Shown: piece after piece, positions 25,930 to 34,950 of the stretch
Layout of the letters: every line of letters begins with the position of its first letter
Position numbering within the stretch: the first letter of the stretch is position 1
Source of the DNA: a bacterium
Lineage (GTDB): Bacteria > Patescibacteriota > Saccharimonadia > Saccharimonadales > Saccharimonadaceae
Direction: 5' to 3'
Length of the DNA stretch: 61,023 nt
Assembly (NCBI GenBank): GCA_030427525.1
Contig: JAUIBD010000003.1
Location: forward strand, 1 to 61,023
Notes under the pieces: generated by a model
Told to the model about the DNA's origin: nothing
Database searches by the model: none
What the model saw: the letters and a program-made list of their open reading frames with translations, nothing else
Position numbers and translations under genes: made by a program

Positions 25930-26280
25930 CTAACTGTGCAGAATCTTTTCCATTGCTTTGCCTTTGGCGAGCTCGTCGATGAGTTTGTCGAGGTAGCGGA
26001 TTTCCTGCATGGTTTTGTCTTCGATTTCCTCTACACGAACACCGCACACTACGCCGGTAATGAGTTTGCGATTGGGGTTTAGGGCAGGGGCGGTAGCGAA
26101 AAACGTTTCAAAATCTGTTTCATTGGCTAGCTCTTTTTGCAAACTAGCTTCAGTATGCCCAGTCAGCCAGTAGAAGATTTCATCTACCTCTGCCTGCGTA
26201 CGGCCCTTGCGTTCAGCCTTTGCAACGTATAGCGGGTACACACTAGCGACGGTCATGGTATAGATGCGTGGTTTTGTCAT
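25930..26280 (-). CDS. DUF2200 family protein
   Basis: A 116-residue soluble protein whose pattern [20 protein letters not shown], then [19 protein letters not shown] and [21 protein letters not shown], matches the DUF2200 family of unknown function. The frame is open further upstream, but the ATG at 26280 is chosen because it matches the family N-terminus and follows a minus-strand TACAAT by 6 nt. The [15 protein letters not shown] segment, carrying a single Cys, is the likely conserved core. Confidence 0.8.
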   Translation of the reverse strand: MTKPRIYTMTVASVYPLYVAKAERKGRTQAEVDEIFYWLTGHTEASLQKELANETDFETFFATAPALNPNRKLITGVVCGVRVEEIEDKTMQEIRYLDKLIDELAKGKAMEKILHS

Positions 26281-26286
26281 AAGACT

Positions 26287-26292
26287 ATTGTA
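26287..26292 (-). promoter_or_regulatory. -10 element of the DUF2200 gene, leaderless type
   Basis: Minus-strand TACAAT ends 6 nt before the ATG at 26280. Confidence 0.55.
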
Positions 26293-26308
26293 GTACATTT
26301 CTGAGTGA

Positions 26309-26314
26309 TACAAT
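26309..26314 (+). promoter_or_regulatory. -10 element of the 26321 gene, leaderless type
   Basis: TACAAT ends 6 nt before the ATG at 26321. It forms a compact divergent pair with the DUF2200 promoter. Confidence 0.55.
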
Positions 26315-26320
26315 GAAGCA

Positions 26321-26941
26321 ATGATAGACCAAAACTGGGTGTTTCTAGCGGCAATAATAAACCTAATAGGTGCATTGCTGTACGCGTATTCTGTAGTGAA
26401 GGGCAATACGCGGCCAAACCGGGTAACATGGTTCATACTTTCATTCGCACCAATGCTAGCATTTGCTGCCATGATGTTTCAGGGTGTGACATTTCGCGAA
26501 AGTCTGTTTACGCTGATGACAGGTATAAGCCCGCTGATTATATTTATCAGTACATTCTTTGCAAAACAACCAAAGTGGAAGATTACGAAATTTGACCTGA
26601 CATGCGGAGCACTGTCTGTATTGGGGCTAATACTTTGGCTGATACTTCAGGAAGGTAACGTGGCGATAGTGTTTGCCATACTGGCCGATGGTTTGGCATT
26701 TCTACCTACGCTTATAAAGGCATTCCGCTACCCTGAATCTGAAAGCCCTTGGGCGTTTATGATGGGCATTGTAGCTACTACGATAGCACTAGCGGTAGTG
26801 ACTACATATGACTTCAAGCACCTGGCATTCCCGCTGTACATACTAACGGCGGATGTACTGGCGACGTTGTTTATTTACTTTAAACTGGGAAAGCGCATTA
26901 TGAAAGATGTAGGGCTACCCGAAAGCGAAGTGATACGATAG
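26321..26941 (+). CDS. Polytopic membrane protein, possibly PQ-loop-like
   Basis: A 206-residue protein with about seven hydrophobic segments and short loops. Two similar stretches ([20 protein letters not shown] and [20 protein letters not shown]) are spaced like the repeats of PQ-loop/SWEET transporters, but the defining Pro-Gln is not evident, so the family is uncertain. The threonine synthase start lies 4 nt after its stop. Confidence 0.7.
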   Translation: MIDQNWVFLAAIINLIGALLYAYSVVKGNTRPNRVTWFILSFAPMLAFAAMMFQGVTFRESLFTLMTGISPLIIFISTFFAKQPKWKITKFDLTCGALSVLGLILWLILQEGNVAIVFAILADGLAFLPTLIKAFRYPESESPWAFMMGIVATTIALAVVTTYDFKHLAFPLYILTADVLATLFIYFKLGKRIMKDVGLPESEVIR

Positions 26942-26945
26942 CTAT

Positions 26946-28370
26946 ATGAAGTACGTAAGCACAAGAGGTGGCGGGGAACCGATTGGATATAAAGACGTAA
27001 TATTGCAGGGGCTGGCGCCAGATGGCGGGCTGTATGTGCCTGAAAACTACCCGAAGATTGACCTAGAATTTTTAAAGAACCTAAAAGATAAAACCTATGC
27101 CGAAATATTCGTGGCGGTGAATAGTTTGTTTGTAGATGAGGAAATAGAGCTGGAAACCCAGAAGCAGCTAGCTGAAGCTGCGTACATGCCAGAAAAATTC
27201 ATGGATGCAAAAAATGGAAACATAACGCCCGTTTCGGAAGTGAACGGGCGTATTTATTTGCAGCAACTATCGCTCGGCCCGACGGCTGCATTCAAGGACA
27301 TGGCCATGCAGCCTCTAGGACAGCACTTGAACTACGTGCTGGAAGAACGAGACGAGACGCTGCGTATTTTAGGTGCGACATCTGGCGACACCGGATCTTC
27401 TGCCGAAGCGGCTATGAAAGGTTTGCCACGGGTGAGTCTGACAATGCTGAGCCCTGCAGAAGGTATGAGCGCATTTCAGAAAGCGCAAATGAGTATGCTG
27501 AGCGGTGGCAACATACAGAACCTAAGTGTAACTGGGCATTTCGACGACTGCCAAGATATGGTAAAAGCATTAAAGCGCACGCCTGAATTTGCCGACCTAG
27601 GAGCGGTGAATTCTATTAATTGGGGCAGGGTAGCCGCACAGTTAGCGTACTATTTCAGCGGCTATGTGCAAGCCTGCGGCGAGATTGGCAAAGAAATAGA
27701 TTTCGTAGTGCCAAGCGGCAACTTTGGCAATGTGCTGGCGGGATATATTGCAAAGAAAATGGGCGTGCCAATACGACGGCTGATAGTGGCGAGTAACGAG
27801 AATGATGTAATGCACCGGCTGATACAGACGGGCGTGTATGAGCAGCAAGGTGGCGCGCACGTGACGACTAGCCCGTCGATGGATATTACCAAAGCATCGA
27901 ACTACGAGCGGGTACTGCCAGATATTTTCGGAAATAAAGAAACCGCGAAAAAGTACATGGAGCAATTTGATAGTACAGGACGAGTGAGTTTTGAAGATTT
28001 TGGCGCAGGTATCGATAGTATGAAGAGACTAGGGTTTGATAGCGGTGCTTCGACACATGCAGACAGATTAGAGTCAATTCGCTGGGCAAACGAATATGGT
28101 GTAGTAATCGACCCGCACACGGCAGATGCGGTAACAGTGGCTAGACAGTTTGCAGAGCATGAAGCGGACGATACGCCTCTAGTGTGTATGGCGACGGCGT
28201 TGCCCGTGAAGTTTGAAGACACAATAGCGGAAGCGTTGGGAAGTATACCAGCTCGCCCGAAGCGTTATGAGAATCTGGAAGTCGAAGCATCTGAAATCGT
28301 AGGGTTCGCTGCTACGTTAAAAGCAGATGACCTAGAAACATTGGCAGAATGGGTGAGAAAGTTGAATTAG
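26946..28370 (+). CDS. thrC: Threonine synthase
   Basis: PLP enzyme that converts O-phosphohomoserine to threonine and phosphate. The 474-residue length and the N-terminus (YVSTRGGGEPIGYKDVILQGLAPDGGLYVPE) are those of the ThrC1 class. The PLP lysine is Lys117 in GPTAAFKDMAMQ, and the phosphate-binding loop GATSGDTGSSAEAA and SGNFGNVLAGYIAKKMG are intact. No other threonine pathway gene (asd, hom, thrB) is nearby. A TACGAT hexamer ends about 5 nt before the ATG, but co-transcription with the membrane protein is equally possible. Confidence 0.93.
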   Translation: MKYVSTRGGGEPIGYKDVILQGLAPDGGLYVPENYPKIDLEFLKNLKDKTYAEIFVAVNSLFVDEEIELETQKQLAEAAYMPEKFMDAKNGNITPVSEVNGRIYLQQLSLGPTAAFKDMAMQPLGQHLNYVLEERDETLRILGATSGDTGSSAEAAMKGLPRVSLTMLSPAEGMSAFQKAQMSMLSGGNIQNLSVTGHFDDCQDMVKALKRTPEFADLGAVNSINWGRVAAQLAYYFSGYVQACGEIGKEIDFVVPSGNFGNVLAGYIAKKMGVPIRRLIVASNENDVMHRLIQTGVYEQQGGAHVTTSPSMDITKASNYERVLPDIFGNKETAKKYMEQFDSTGRVSFEDFGAGIDSMKRLGFDSGASTHADRLESIRWANEYGVVIDPHTADAVTVARQFAEHEADDTPLVCMATALPVKFEDTIAEALGSIPARPKRYENLEVEASEIVGFAATLKADDLETLAEWVRKLN

Positions 28371-28391
28371 TGTAATTTTGTATATTTATGG

Positions 28392-28397
28392 TATAAT
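28392..28397 (+). promoter_or_regulatory. -10 element of the 28432-30245 operon
   Basis: Consensus TATAAT with about 34 nt to the ATG at 28432. This unit therefore has a true leader, with a weak purine-rich GAAAGG before the start. Confidence 0.5.
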
Positions 28398-28431
28398 ACA
28401 GAAAATTTGTTAAGGGTGGCGAAAGGCAGAC

Positions 28432-29163
28432 ATGGCAGAACCAACTGAGAGCGGAGCGCCTGATGGATTTGACGATATGGCAAGTGGCGAGCTGAAAGGT
28501 TTGTTTCAGCAGTTACCAAGCGAGGTCGATGTAAAGCTAGGATATTTTGAGGACGAGCGGTCGGTGCTGTACGATGAACTTTCTGAACTAGCTGCACGTG
28601 CAAGTGAGACACGTGAAGCTGGTAAAAAAGTAGAGATACCAGACCATGAAAGAATGTCTGAAGCATATGCTGAACTAGTGTGTGGAATCTTGGCGAGTGG
28701 AGCTGACATAGACACTAAGATAGATCAGATTGTGGACATTACCAAGCGAGACACTGACGAGCGCGTGAATTTGATGAATGCACTGACAGGGTGCAAAGAT
28801 ACATGCTTGCCGCATTGGAGCCAAGAAAAACTGCGTACGGGAATAATGGATGCAATAGTCTCAGACGTCGACCCTGCTAATACGATATCAGGAGAGTACG
28901 CAGAAGATTTGGAACAAACAACAAGCGTGTATGTGGCACATCTGAATGGTGAGGCCGAGTGTGGTGAGTACAAGGTTGAGCCTGGCATTTACGATGAGGC
29001 GGGCGAACGCGAACATATGCATGATGATGCGGCACAAGGCGTTGCGGTGATAGATATACGTAAAGACTGGAAAGACCATGCCGCAGACGTGGCAAAAATA
29101 GCTGCTGGGGTGTTTATTGCGCTAGCGGCAGATAAATTGATACATCGCGAAAAAGGACAGTAG
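28432..29163 (+). CDS. Hypothetical acidic protein with C-terminal hydrophobic segment
   Basis: A 243-residue, strongly acidic, mostly helical protein. Near the C-terminus is a hydrophobic stretch (VAKIAAGVFIALAADKLI) that may tether it to the membrane, with a basic tail of RHEKGQ-type composition. No family is recognised. It opens a three-gene unit with a 153-aa acidic protein and a histidine phosphatase. Confidence 0.7.
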   Translation: MAEPTESGAPDGFDDMASGELKGLFQQLPSEVDVKLGYFEDERSVLYDELSELAARASETREAGKKVEIPDHERMSEAYAELVCGILASGADIDTKIDQIVDITKRDTDERVNLMNALTGCKDTCLPHWSQEKLRTGIMDAIVSDVDPANTISGEYAEDLEQTTSVYVAHLNGEAECGEYKVEPGIYDEAGEREHMHDDAAQGVAVIDIRKDWKDHAADVAKIAAGVFIALAADKLIHREKGQ

Positions 29164-29164
29164 C

Positions 29165-29626
29165 ATGACAGGGCCTGAGCATAGCGATGGTGATCTACCA
29201 GACTTTGACAGTTCGCTGTTTACAGAACTTGAGACACATAAAAAGCGCTTGATTGCGCTTGGCTTTTTACTGCACGACATAGTAAAGACCTACCAGGCAG
29301 ACCCTTCTGAGGATGCACGGATTGAAGAAGCGGTAGATGACCTAGCGACACAATTTGGATTGTTGGCAGAGTTGCTGGACAGCGACGGCGCTGCTGCAAC
29401 GTTATGGGTTGAAGATGCTAATAAACTGCGCAGTGTAATGTATACGTTGATGGGCGATAGGGATGCTTCAGGTTGGGCTAGTCTGAATGCAACGCAGATC
29501 GTAGCTGATTTAGAAAAAATACGTACAGAATGTGATGACGATTTCCTTTTGGAGATAATTAAAGAGGCGTATAAAAAACAGATTCAAGATGACATAGACA
29601 CATTCGCAGAAGAGGTATATGTCTGA
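29165..29626 (+). CDS. Hypothetical acidic protein, 153 aa
   Basis: Soluble, acidic and helical; no domain is recognised. The ATG is one base after the upstream stop, and its end overlaps the phosphatase gene by 8 bases, so it is translated within the operon. Confidence 0.7.
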   Translation: MTGPEHSDGDLPDFDSSLFTELETHKKRLIALGFLLHDIVKTYQADPSEDARIEEAVDDLATQFGLLAELLDSDGAAATLWVEDANKLRSVMYTLMGDRDASGWASLNATQIVADLEKIRTECDDDFLLEIIKEAYKKQIQDDIDTFAEEVYV

Positions 29627-30245
29627 GACGATTTTGATGCGGCACGGCGAATGTGTGGGAAATAGGAGTGGGGTATTCAACCAATCGTTCGGTAATCAAT
29701 TAACTCGAGTAGGCGCGGCTCAAGTACTACTAAGTGCAGAAACTATAGGCCCAGTAGACCGTATTTACACTGGCCCATCGCTGCGCACTAGGCAATCTGG
29801 CGAATATGCGGCGCTGGTTTCAGAGGGGGTAGTACCAAGAGTGCTGCCGGGAATAGACGAGCGCCACCTAGGAATATTTGAGAATCGCTCGTTGCATGAA
29901 ATTAGAGCACGAGGCATTGTAAACCCAAAGCATGCGATAGTAGGCGCTGGCGGCGTAAAATATGTCGAAGGCAGATATGGCGCGGAATCGTTCGCACAAG
30001 TTGAAGGCAGGGCACGAAAAGCGTGGGCGCGTTTAAAGGAAATGCGGAAGCACCGTGAAGACCAAAGAGTATTGGTAATATTGTCTGGCGATATAGGTAC
30101 AGCTATGTGCGCGGTGGCGAACGGGAGGCGAATGGCAGATATGATACATAAAATGCATTTTGGTAATGGAGATTTTGCTACGATTGATGATGAAGGCAAT
30201 GTACATAAGGGCGATGCAAAGATAGAAAGTGCACGTGCAGTCTAG
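29619..30245 (+). CDS. Histidine phosphatase family protein
   Basis: A 208-residue member of the phosphoglycerate-mutase-like branch. The RHG signature is at the N-terminus (ILMRHGECVGN), the second catalytic region is in IYTGPSLRTRQSGEYAAL, the acid in DERHLGIFENRS, and the late His motif may be degenerate (VILSGDIGTAMCAVANG, where a GH is expected). Loss of that second His would affect activity, so it is a point to check. The substrate cannot be named. Confidence 0.8.
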   Translation: MSETILMRHGECVGNRSGVFNQSFGNQLTRVGAAQVLLSAETIGPVDRIYTGPSLRTRQSGEYAALVSEGVVPRVLPGIDERHLGIFENRSLHEIRARGIVNPKHAIVGAGGVKYVEGRYGAESFAQVEGRARKAWARLKEMRKHREDQRVLVILSGDIGTAMCAVANGRRMADMIHKMHFGNGDFATIDDEGNVHKGDAKIESARAV

Positions 30246-30254
30246 TAGCTGTGA

Positions 30255-30260
30255 TAAAAT
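30255..30260 (+). promoter_or_regulatory. -10 element of the 30267 gene, leaderless type
   Basis: TAAAAT ends 6 nt before the ATG at 30267. Confidence 0.45.
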
Positions 30261-30266
30261 AATTGC

Positions 30267-30521
30267 ATGATACTTATGCTTCACATAGTATTTGGGGTAG
30301 CGACATTGCTAGCAGGGCTAGCTGCACTTGCTATGCGCAAAAAAGAATTTATTAAATATCAGGTTACTGGGTTTGCGGGGACGATACTTAGCGGCGTTTT
30401 GTTGCTAGTAGTTGAACCAAACGTACTGACGCATTTGTGCGTGAGCGGTGCGGCATTTACCATTCTGGCGTTGGCGCTGTATTTCCGTGCACAAGAAGCC
30501 ATCGCAGAAGCCTCACTGTAG
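30267..30521 (+). CDS. Small integral membrane protein, 84 aa
   Basis: Three hydrophobic segments (HIVFGVATLLAGLAAL, VTGFAGTILSGVLLLVV, LCVSGAAFTILALALYF) with short basic loops. No family is recognised. It has its own leaderless-type promoter. Confidence 0.65.
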   Translation: MILMLHIVFGVATLLAGLAALAMRKKEFIKYQVTGFAGTILSGVLLLVVEPNVLTHLCVSGAAFTILALALYFRAQEAIAEASL

Positions 30522-30538
30522 TACACTAGTAAATAGAT

Positions 30539-31021
30539 ATGATAACACAGCAAGATTGTTTGGATTTTTTAGAGCGGTTGGAAATAGTGTATGAACTAGC
30601 TGAGCACAAAGCAGTGTACACAGTAGAAGAGGCAATGGCCGAGCTACCCGGGCGCACCGAGATAAAGAACTTATTCATTCAAGATGACAAAGGCAAACGG
30701 CAATATTTAGTGATAATGCCAGGCATGAAGCGGCTTGACCTGAAACAGCTTGCGGCTGATTTAGGTGAAAAAAAGGTGCGATTTTGCAGCGAAGAAAAAG
30801 TGGTAAATATGCTGGGCGTAAAGCCTGGCTCGGTGAGTGTATTTTGCTGCTTGAATGAAACATCGCGCCATGTAAAGGTTATTTTTGACGAAGCATTGCT
30901 GACAGAACCTGACCTTGGATTCCACCCAATAGTGAACACAGCTACAGTATTTGTACCAACTAATTCGATACACACGATACTGCAAAATCTACCACAAGAA
31001 TCGACCATTCAAAGTCTGTAA
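30539..31021 (+). CDS. ProX/YbaK-type prolyl-tRNA editing domain protein
   Basis: A 160-residue free-standing trans-editing protein of the YbaK/ProX/PrdX family, which deacylates mischarged tRNA (typically Ala-tRNA-Pro). Recognisable parts are the helix-hairpin N-terminus (YELAEHKAVYTVEEAMAELPG), the active-site lysine region EIKNLFIQDDKGKRQYLVIMPG, VRFCSEEKVVNMLGVKPGSVSVF and the C-terminal GFHPIVNTATVFVPT. It would guard proline codon translation in the cytoplasm. A TACACT hexamer lies 11 nt before the ATG. Confidence 0.88.
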   Translation: MITQQDCLDFLERLEIVYELAEHKAVYTVEEAMAELPGRTEIKNLFIQDDKGKRQYLVIMPGMKRLDLKQLAADLGEKKVRFCSEEKVVNMLGVKPGSVSVFCCLNETSRHVKVIFDEALLTEPDLGFHPIVNTATVFVPTNSIHTILQNLPQESTIQSL

Positions 31022-31025
31022 GTGC

Positions 31026-31031
31026 TATACT
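31026..31031 (+). promoter_or_regulatory. -10 element of the membrane/cupredoxin pair
   Basis: TATACT with 27 nt to the ATG at 31059. A purine-rich GCGAGG in the leader may act as a ribosome binding site. Confidence 0.45.
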
Positions 31032-31058
31032 AGTTCCATAACGAAACTGCGAGGTAGT

Positions 31059-31691
31059 ATGGACGTAAAGAGGTTTCAGCTAATAGAGTGGGCACGAGGT
31101 TTATTCGTTGTGGCAACCGCGGTAATTGTGTGGTTGCAAGTTCGCGGATTTGAATCTCTGAGTATCTATGATGTATTCCCGCTGTTTGGACTTCTAGCAT
31201 TTGGATTGATGTGGACACACTATGTGAATGGTGCGTTTCGTCGAATGTGGAAGGTGAAGAAACCAGAAAAAGATGCATATTGGGCAGTTTCGACAGGGAT
31301 GGTGCTGGCACTAATAATTTTGCACCCATTACTGTTGAACTATGGGCTAGTGCGTGATGGACTGGGGCTACCACCTGCCAGTTACACGGCAGCGTACCCA
31401 GGCAAAGAAGTGTTTTTGCTACTTGGCACGGTGTCGCTGTTAGTTTTCTTGGCGTTTGAACTGCGTAGGTGGTACAAGAATGCAAGCTGGTGGAAATATG
31501 TTGACTACGCACAGCTAGCAGCTATGGTGGCGATATTTTTCCATGCATTGACCCTAGGCAGGGAGCTGTCGGAAACATGGTATTTGGTGCTATGGTGGCT
31601 GTACGGCGTGAGTTTTGTAGCAGCCGTGGCGTATAGTCGATGGCATGATAAAAAGAGTAGAGGAGTAGAACATGGAAGAACAGAGAAATAA
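31059..31691 (+). CDS. Polytopic membrane protein, ferric-reductase-like
   Basis: About 210 residues with six hydrophobic segments. Single histidines fall within or beside several of them (MWTHYVNG, ILHPLLLN, FFHALTLGREL), the arrangement of b-type haem proteins of the ferric reductase/MsrQ group. Haem binding is inferred from position only. I chose the ATG at 31059 rather than the frame's first ATG at 30951, which lies inside the previous gene. It overlaps the cupredoxin-like gene by 20 bases, suggesting a functional pair. Confidence 0.75.
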   Translation: MDVKRFQLIEWARGLFVVATAVIVWLQVRGFESLSIYDVFPLFGLLAFGLMWTHYVNGAFRRMWKVKKPEKDAYWAVSTGMVLALIILHPLLLNYGLVRDGLGLPPASYTAAYPGKEVFLLLGTVSLLVFLAFELRRWYKNASWWKYVDYAQLAAMVAIFFHALTLGRELSETWYLVLWWLYGVSFVAAVAYSRWHDKKSRGVEHGRTEK

Positions 31692-32172
31692 CCCGCAAAC
31701 ATCAGAAAAATCAAACAAAACTTGGCTATATGTCGTCGGAGCAATAGTAGTGCTTGCTCTGCTAGGCGTGGGCCTGTGGGCCATGATGCAGGGCGACGAC
31801 GCAGATGATGCGACCGTAGAATCTTCGCAAGGTAGCACATCTCAAGCAGAAGCGAGCGGAAACACAGACGCAACAACAGATACGGATGATGCGACTGCTG
31901 CAGACTCAATAGAGATTGTGTACACAGATAGTGGATTCGAGAAGTCTTCATACACGGTGGGCGCTGGTGGTACTGTGATTGTAAAGAATGACTCGTCGTC
32001 TGATTTGCAATTTTCGTCTGATGATCATCCAGCTCATCTAGACAACAGTGAATTAAATCAATCTGTATTGGCGAGCGGAGACAGCCAAGAGTTTGTCGTG
32101 ACAGAGACCGGTACATGGGGTATTCATGACCATCTGAATGATGCAAACACGACTGAGTTGATTGTAGAATAA
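31672..32172 (+). CDS. Membrane-anchored cupredoxin-like protein lacking the Cys ligand
   Basis: A 166-residue protein with a cytoplasmic tail, one membrane segment (residues 19-38), an acidic Thr/Ser linker (40-78) and a plastocyanin-like beta domain (80-166). The C-terminal ligand loop reads GTWGIHDHLNDANTTELIV where type 1 copper proteins have a Cys-x(n)-His-x(n)-Met pattern. The whole protein contains no cysteine, but has His119, His122, His152 and His154. A normal blue-copper site is thus impossible; an all-His metal site or a purely structural role is more likely. It is co-translated with the putative haem membrane protein. Confidence 0.75.
   Translation: MEEQRNNPQTSEKSNKTWLYVVGAIVVLALLGVGLWAMMQGDDADDATVESSQGSTSQAEASGNTDATTDTDDATAADSIEIVYTDSGFEKSSYTVGAGGTVIVKNDSSSDLQFSSDDHPAHLDNSELNQSVLASGDSQEFVVTETGTWGIHDHLNDANTTELIVE
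32165..32170 (+). promoter_or_regulatory. Possible -10 element of the Nudix gene
   Basis: TAGAAT, within the end of the upstream gene, ends 8 nt before the ATG at 32179. Confidence 0.4.
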
Positions 32173-32178
32173 AACTAC

Positions 32179-32631
32179 ATGACAAGACATCAACGTAATA
32201 TTGCTATATTTGTATTGTTGCGCAACAAAGAGGGTGAATATTTGTTGCAAAGGCGAAAGAACACCGGGTATATGGACGGGCACTATGACTTTGCAGCGTC
32301 GGGGCATGTAGAATCTGATGAAAGCGTTCTAGAAACGGCTGTTCGTGAGGCCAAGGAAGAGGTAGGAGTAACGGTGCGGGCTGAAGATTTGAAGCTGGTA
32401 CGGGTCAGCCAGACGCAGACGTTTGGAAATGCCTATATAAGTTTCATATTTTTATGTGAAAGCTGGCAGGGTATACCGACTATTTGTGAGCCTGAAAAGT
32501 GCGACAAACTGGAGTGGTTTTTACCAAAAGATTTCCCTGAATTAGTAACGGTGAACGTGCGTGTTATGCAAGAAACTAACTTTCGCGAAGACTTTGAGTT
32601 TTTCTACTCAAACTCTGAACAACCGCTTTAG
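32179..32631 (+). CDS. Nudix hydrolase
   Basis: Hydrolyses a nucleoside diphosphate linked to another moiety; the substrate is unknown. The Nudix box is complete in GHVESDESVLETAVREAKEE followed by VGV, with the REAKEE metal-binding core intact. The 150-residue single-domain form is typical of housecleaning enzymes. Its start follows the cupredoxin-like stop by 6 nt. Confidence 0.9.
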   Translation: MTRHQRNIAIFVLLRNKEGEYLLQRRKNTGYMDGHYDFAASGHVESDESVLETAVREAKEEVGVTVRAEDLKLVRVSQTQTFGNAYISFIFLCESWQGIPTICEPEKCDKLEWFLPKDFPELVTVNVRVMQETNFREDFEFFYSNSEQPL

Positions 32632-32638
32632 TTCTTGG

Positions 32639-32644
32639 TACAAT
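32639..32644 (+). promoter_or_regulatory. -10 element of the MMPL exporter gene
   Basis: TACAAT with 23 nt to the ATG at 32668. The short leader carries a strong AGGAGGGG ribosome binding site (32659-32666) placed unusually close to the ATG. Confidence 0.5.
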
Positions 32645-32667
32645 AGATAGTAAATGTTAGGAGGGGT

Positions 32668-34914
32668 ATGAGGGAAGCGATAGAAGGTGCACCAAAATGG
32701 CTGCGATTAGTACTACCGGTAGTACTAATATTTGTTTGGTTCGGTGCTGGAGCTATCGGTGGCCCGTACTTTGGAAAAATTGAAGAAGTAGCCGACAATG
32801 GTTTTGTTGGATTTTTGCCCGAAAGTGCTGAATCTACTAAGGTAAACGAACAACTAGAAAAGTTTCGGGACGATACAACGCTACCGGGAATAGTCGTATT
32901 TTATGGCGACAAGAATATCTCTGAAAAGACATTGAAAGAAATAGACGCGGTAGCAGAAGTGGTAGCAGAAATTGATGGTGTAGGTGGTGATGTAAGCCCT
33001 GCGCAACTATCTGACGATAAAATGGCGGCACTTGTGGTGGTGCCATTAGTGTCGGATTCTGCACTTGATGAAGTCGTTCCTGAGGTAATAAAAAGCTACG
33101 AAGATGCAGGAATTGATGATGTTGAGTTTAAGCTAACTGGACCAGCAGGCTTTGCGGCAGATCTAAACAAAGCCTTCTCTGGTATTGATGGCATACTATT
33201 GTTGACGGCACTGGCTGTGGTGTTTGTGATTTTGATAGTTGTGTATAGATCTATTTTCCTGCCGATTATAGTACTGTTAACAAGCATATTTGCGCTGAGT
33301 GCCAGTATTTTGGTGATATGGTATTTGGCCAAGAGTGACATAGTTGCGTTAAACGGACAAGTACAAGGAATCCTATTTATTCTGGTGATCGGCGCGGCAA
33401 CCGACTATTCGTTGTTGTTTGTAGCTCGCTATCGTGAGGCGCTGTACGAAAATACCTCAAAACTAAAAGCAATTGCAGAATCGTACAAAGGCGCCTTCGA
33501 GCCGATACTAGCAAGCGGTGGCACAGTGATAGTTGGACTCATGTGTTTGCTATTGAGTGATCTGGGCTCGAATAAAGCACTGGCACCGGTAGGTTCAATA
33601 GGTGTTGCGTTCGCTATGTTGTCCGCACTTACATTCTTGCCATCGATGCTATATGCGCTAGGCAAGTGGAGCTTTTGGCCATTTGTACCAAGTGCTAAGC
33701 CCGAAGCTGCGAAGAAGCATAAGGCTCGACTAGAGCGTGGTTTTTGGCATAAGGTCGGAACGTTTGTAGAGAAGTATTATCGACCGACGTGGATTGCAAC
33801 GACACTGGTGCTGGCTGTTTTTGCCGTGTTCTCATTCCAGCTGAAGGCAGACGGCGTTGAACAGAGCGAGTTTATACTGGGTGAGTCGACTGCGCGCGAA
33901 GGGCAGACTCAATTAAACGAGCACTTCCCGGGTGGTTCAGGTAGCCCAGCGGATGTGATTGTTCCTGAAGGCGAAGTGGCAGCAGCACTGAAGGTGATAG
34001 AAGCAACTGAGGGCACCGACAGTGTAGTAGCTCTGGCAACTGGCGTAGACGCTGGTATCAAGCCGCTGGGTGGTTATGAAGAAGACATAAAAGCTGAGAT
34101 TCGCAATGAAGTCGAAAAAGAATATAGCAACCTAAGCAGCTTTGAACGCCAATTTGCACCATCGGTTGACAGCGTGGTGAGTAATGCCTACCCATTTAAG
34201 GACGCTGAAATAAAAGTTGTCGATGGATTGGCTGTGCTGCAGGTGACACTAGCAAATGAGCCCGATAGTCAGGCGGCGAAAGATACGATAGTTGCGCTTC
34301 GCGAGAATCTAGACGGTGTCGATACATCAATTACAGTAGGTGGCCCAACTGCTATACAGTACGATACCATTGTAGCTTCACAGCGTGACCGTGCAGTGAT
34401 TATTCCAACTGTCTTGGTAGCGATCACCATCATCTTGATGCTTCTACTACGATCGATCGTTGCACCTATTCTACTGCTTGCTAGCACGGTGCTATCGTTT
34501 GCGACAACATTGGGTATAGCAGCAATTCTTTTCAACAACGTCTTTGACTTTCCTGGTGCTGACCCAACAGTGATCTTGTTCGGCTTTGTATTCTTGGTGG
34601 CGCTTGGTATTGATTACAATATATTCCTGATGACACGTGTGCGTGAAGAGTCGATTAAGTCTGGTACTCAGAGGGGCGTGATAAAGGGATTGGTTGTAAC
34701 TGGCGGCGTGATAACCAGCGCAGGTATTGTACTTGCGGCAACGTTTGCTGCTCTGGGTGTGATCCCAATATTATTCCTGTTCCAGATAGCCTTTATAGTT
34801 GCTTTTGGCGTCCTACTGGATACATTCGTTGTTCGCTCGCTGCTTGTTCCCGCGCTGATTCGCGACATAGGGTCATTTGTATGGTGGCCGTCAAAGCTGA
34901 AAGATAAGAAATAG
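32668..34914 (+). CDS. MMPL/RND-family exporter
   Basis: A 748-residue transporter with the RND duplicated layout: an N-terminal membrane segment, an extracellular domain of about 130 residues, five membrane segments, then the same again. The conserved proton-relay region is visible twice as GAATDYSLLFVARYREAL and ALGIDYNIFLMTRVREES. MMPL proteins export lipids, siderophores or drugs in Actinobacteria and relatives; the substrate here is unknown. It has its own promoter and an atypically strong Shine-Dalgarno. Confidence 0.9.
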   Translation: MREAIEGAPKWLRLVLPVVLIFVWFGAGAIGGPYFGKIEEVADNGFVGFLPESAESTKVNEQLEKFRDDTTLPGIVVFYGDKNISEKTLKEIDAVAEVVAEIDGVGGDVSPAQLSDDKMAALVVVPLVSDSALDEVVPEVIKSYEDAGIDDVEFKLTGPAGFAADLNKAFSGIDGILLLTALAVVFVILIVVYRSIFLPIIVLLTSIFALSASILVIWYLAKSDIVALNGQVQGILFILVIGAATDYSLLFVARYREALYENTSKLKAIAESYKGAFEPILASGGTVIVGLMCLLLSDLGSNKALAPVGSIGVAFAMLSALTFLPSMLYALGKWSFWPFVPSAKPEAAKKHKARLERGFWHKVGTFVEKYYRPTWIATTLVLAVFAVFSFQLKADGVEQSEFILGESTAREGQTQLNEHFPGGSGSPADVIVPEGEVAAALKVIEATEGTDSVVALATGVDAGIKPLGGYEEDIKAEIRNEVEKEYSNLSSFERQFAPSVDSVVSNAYPFKDAEIKVVDGLAVLQVTLANEPDSQAAKDTIVALRENLDGVDTSITVGGPTAIQYDTIVASQRDRAVIIPTVLVAITIILMLLLRSIVAPILLLASTVLSFATTLGIAAILFNNVFDFPGADPTVILFGFVFLVALGIDYNIFLMTRVREESIKSGTQRGVIKGLVVTGGVITSAGIVLAATFAALGVIPILFLFQIAFIVAFGVLLDTFVVRSLLVPALIRDIGSFVWWPSKLKDKK

Positions 34915-34950
34915 TACAACAACTTAAGGTAATGTAAGGAAAATAACAAC

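Noticed and set aside
32165-32631. Fusion of the cupredoxin-like and Nudix genes
   Set aside because: A TAA at 32170-32172 cleanly separates them, and both domains are complete.
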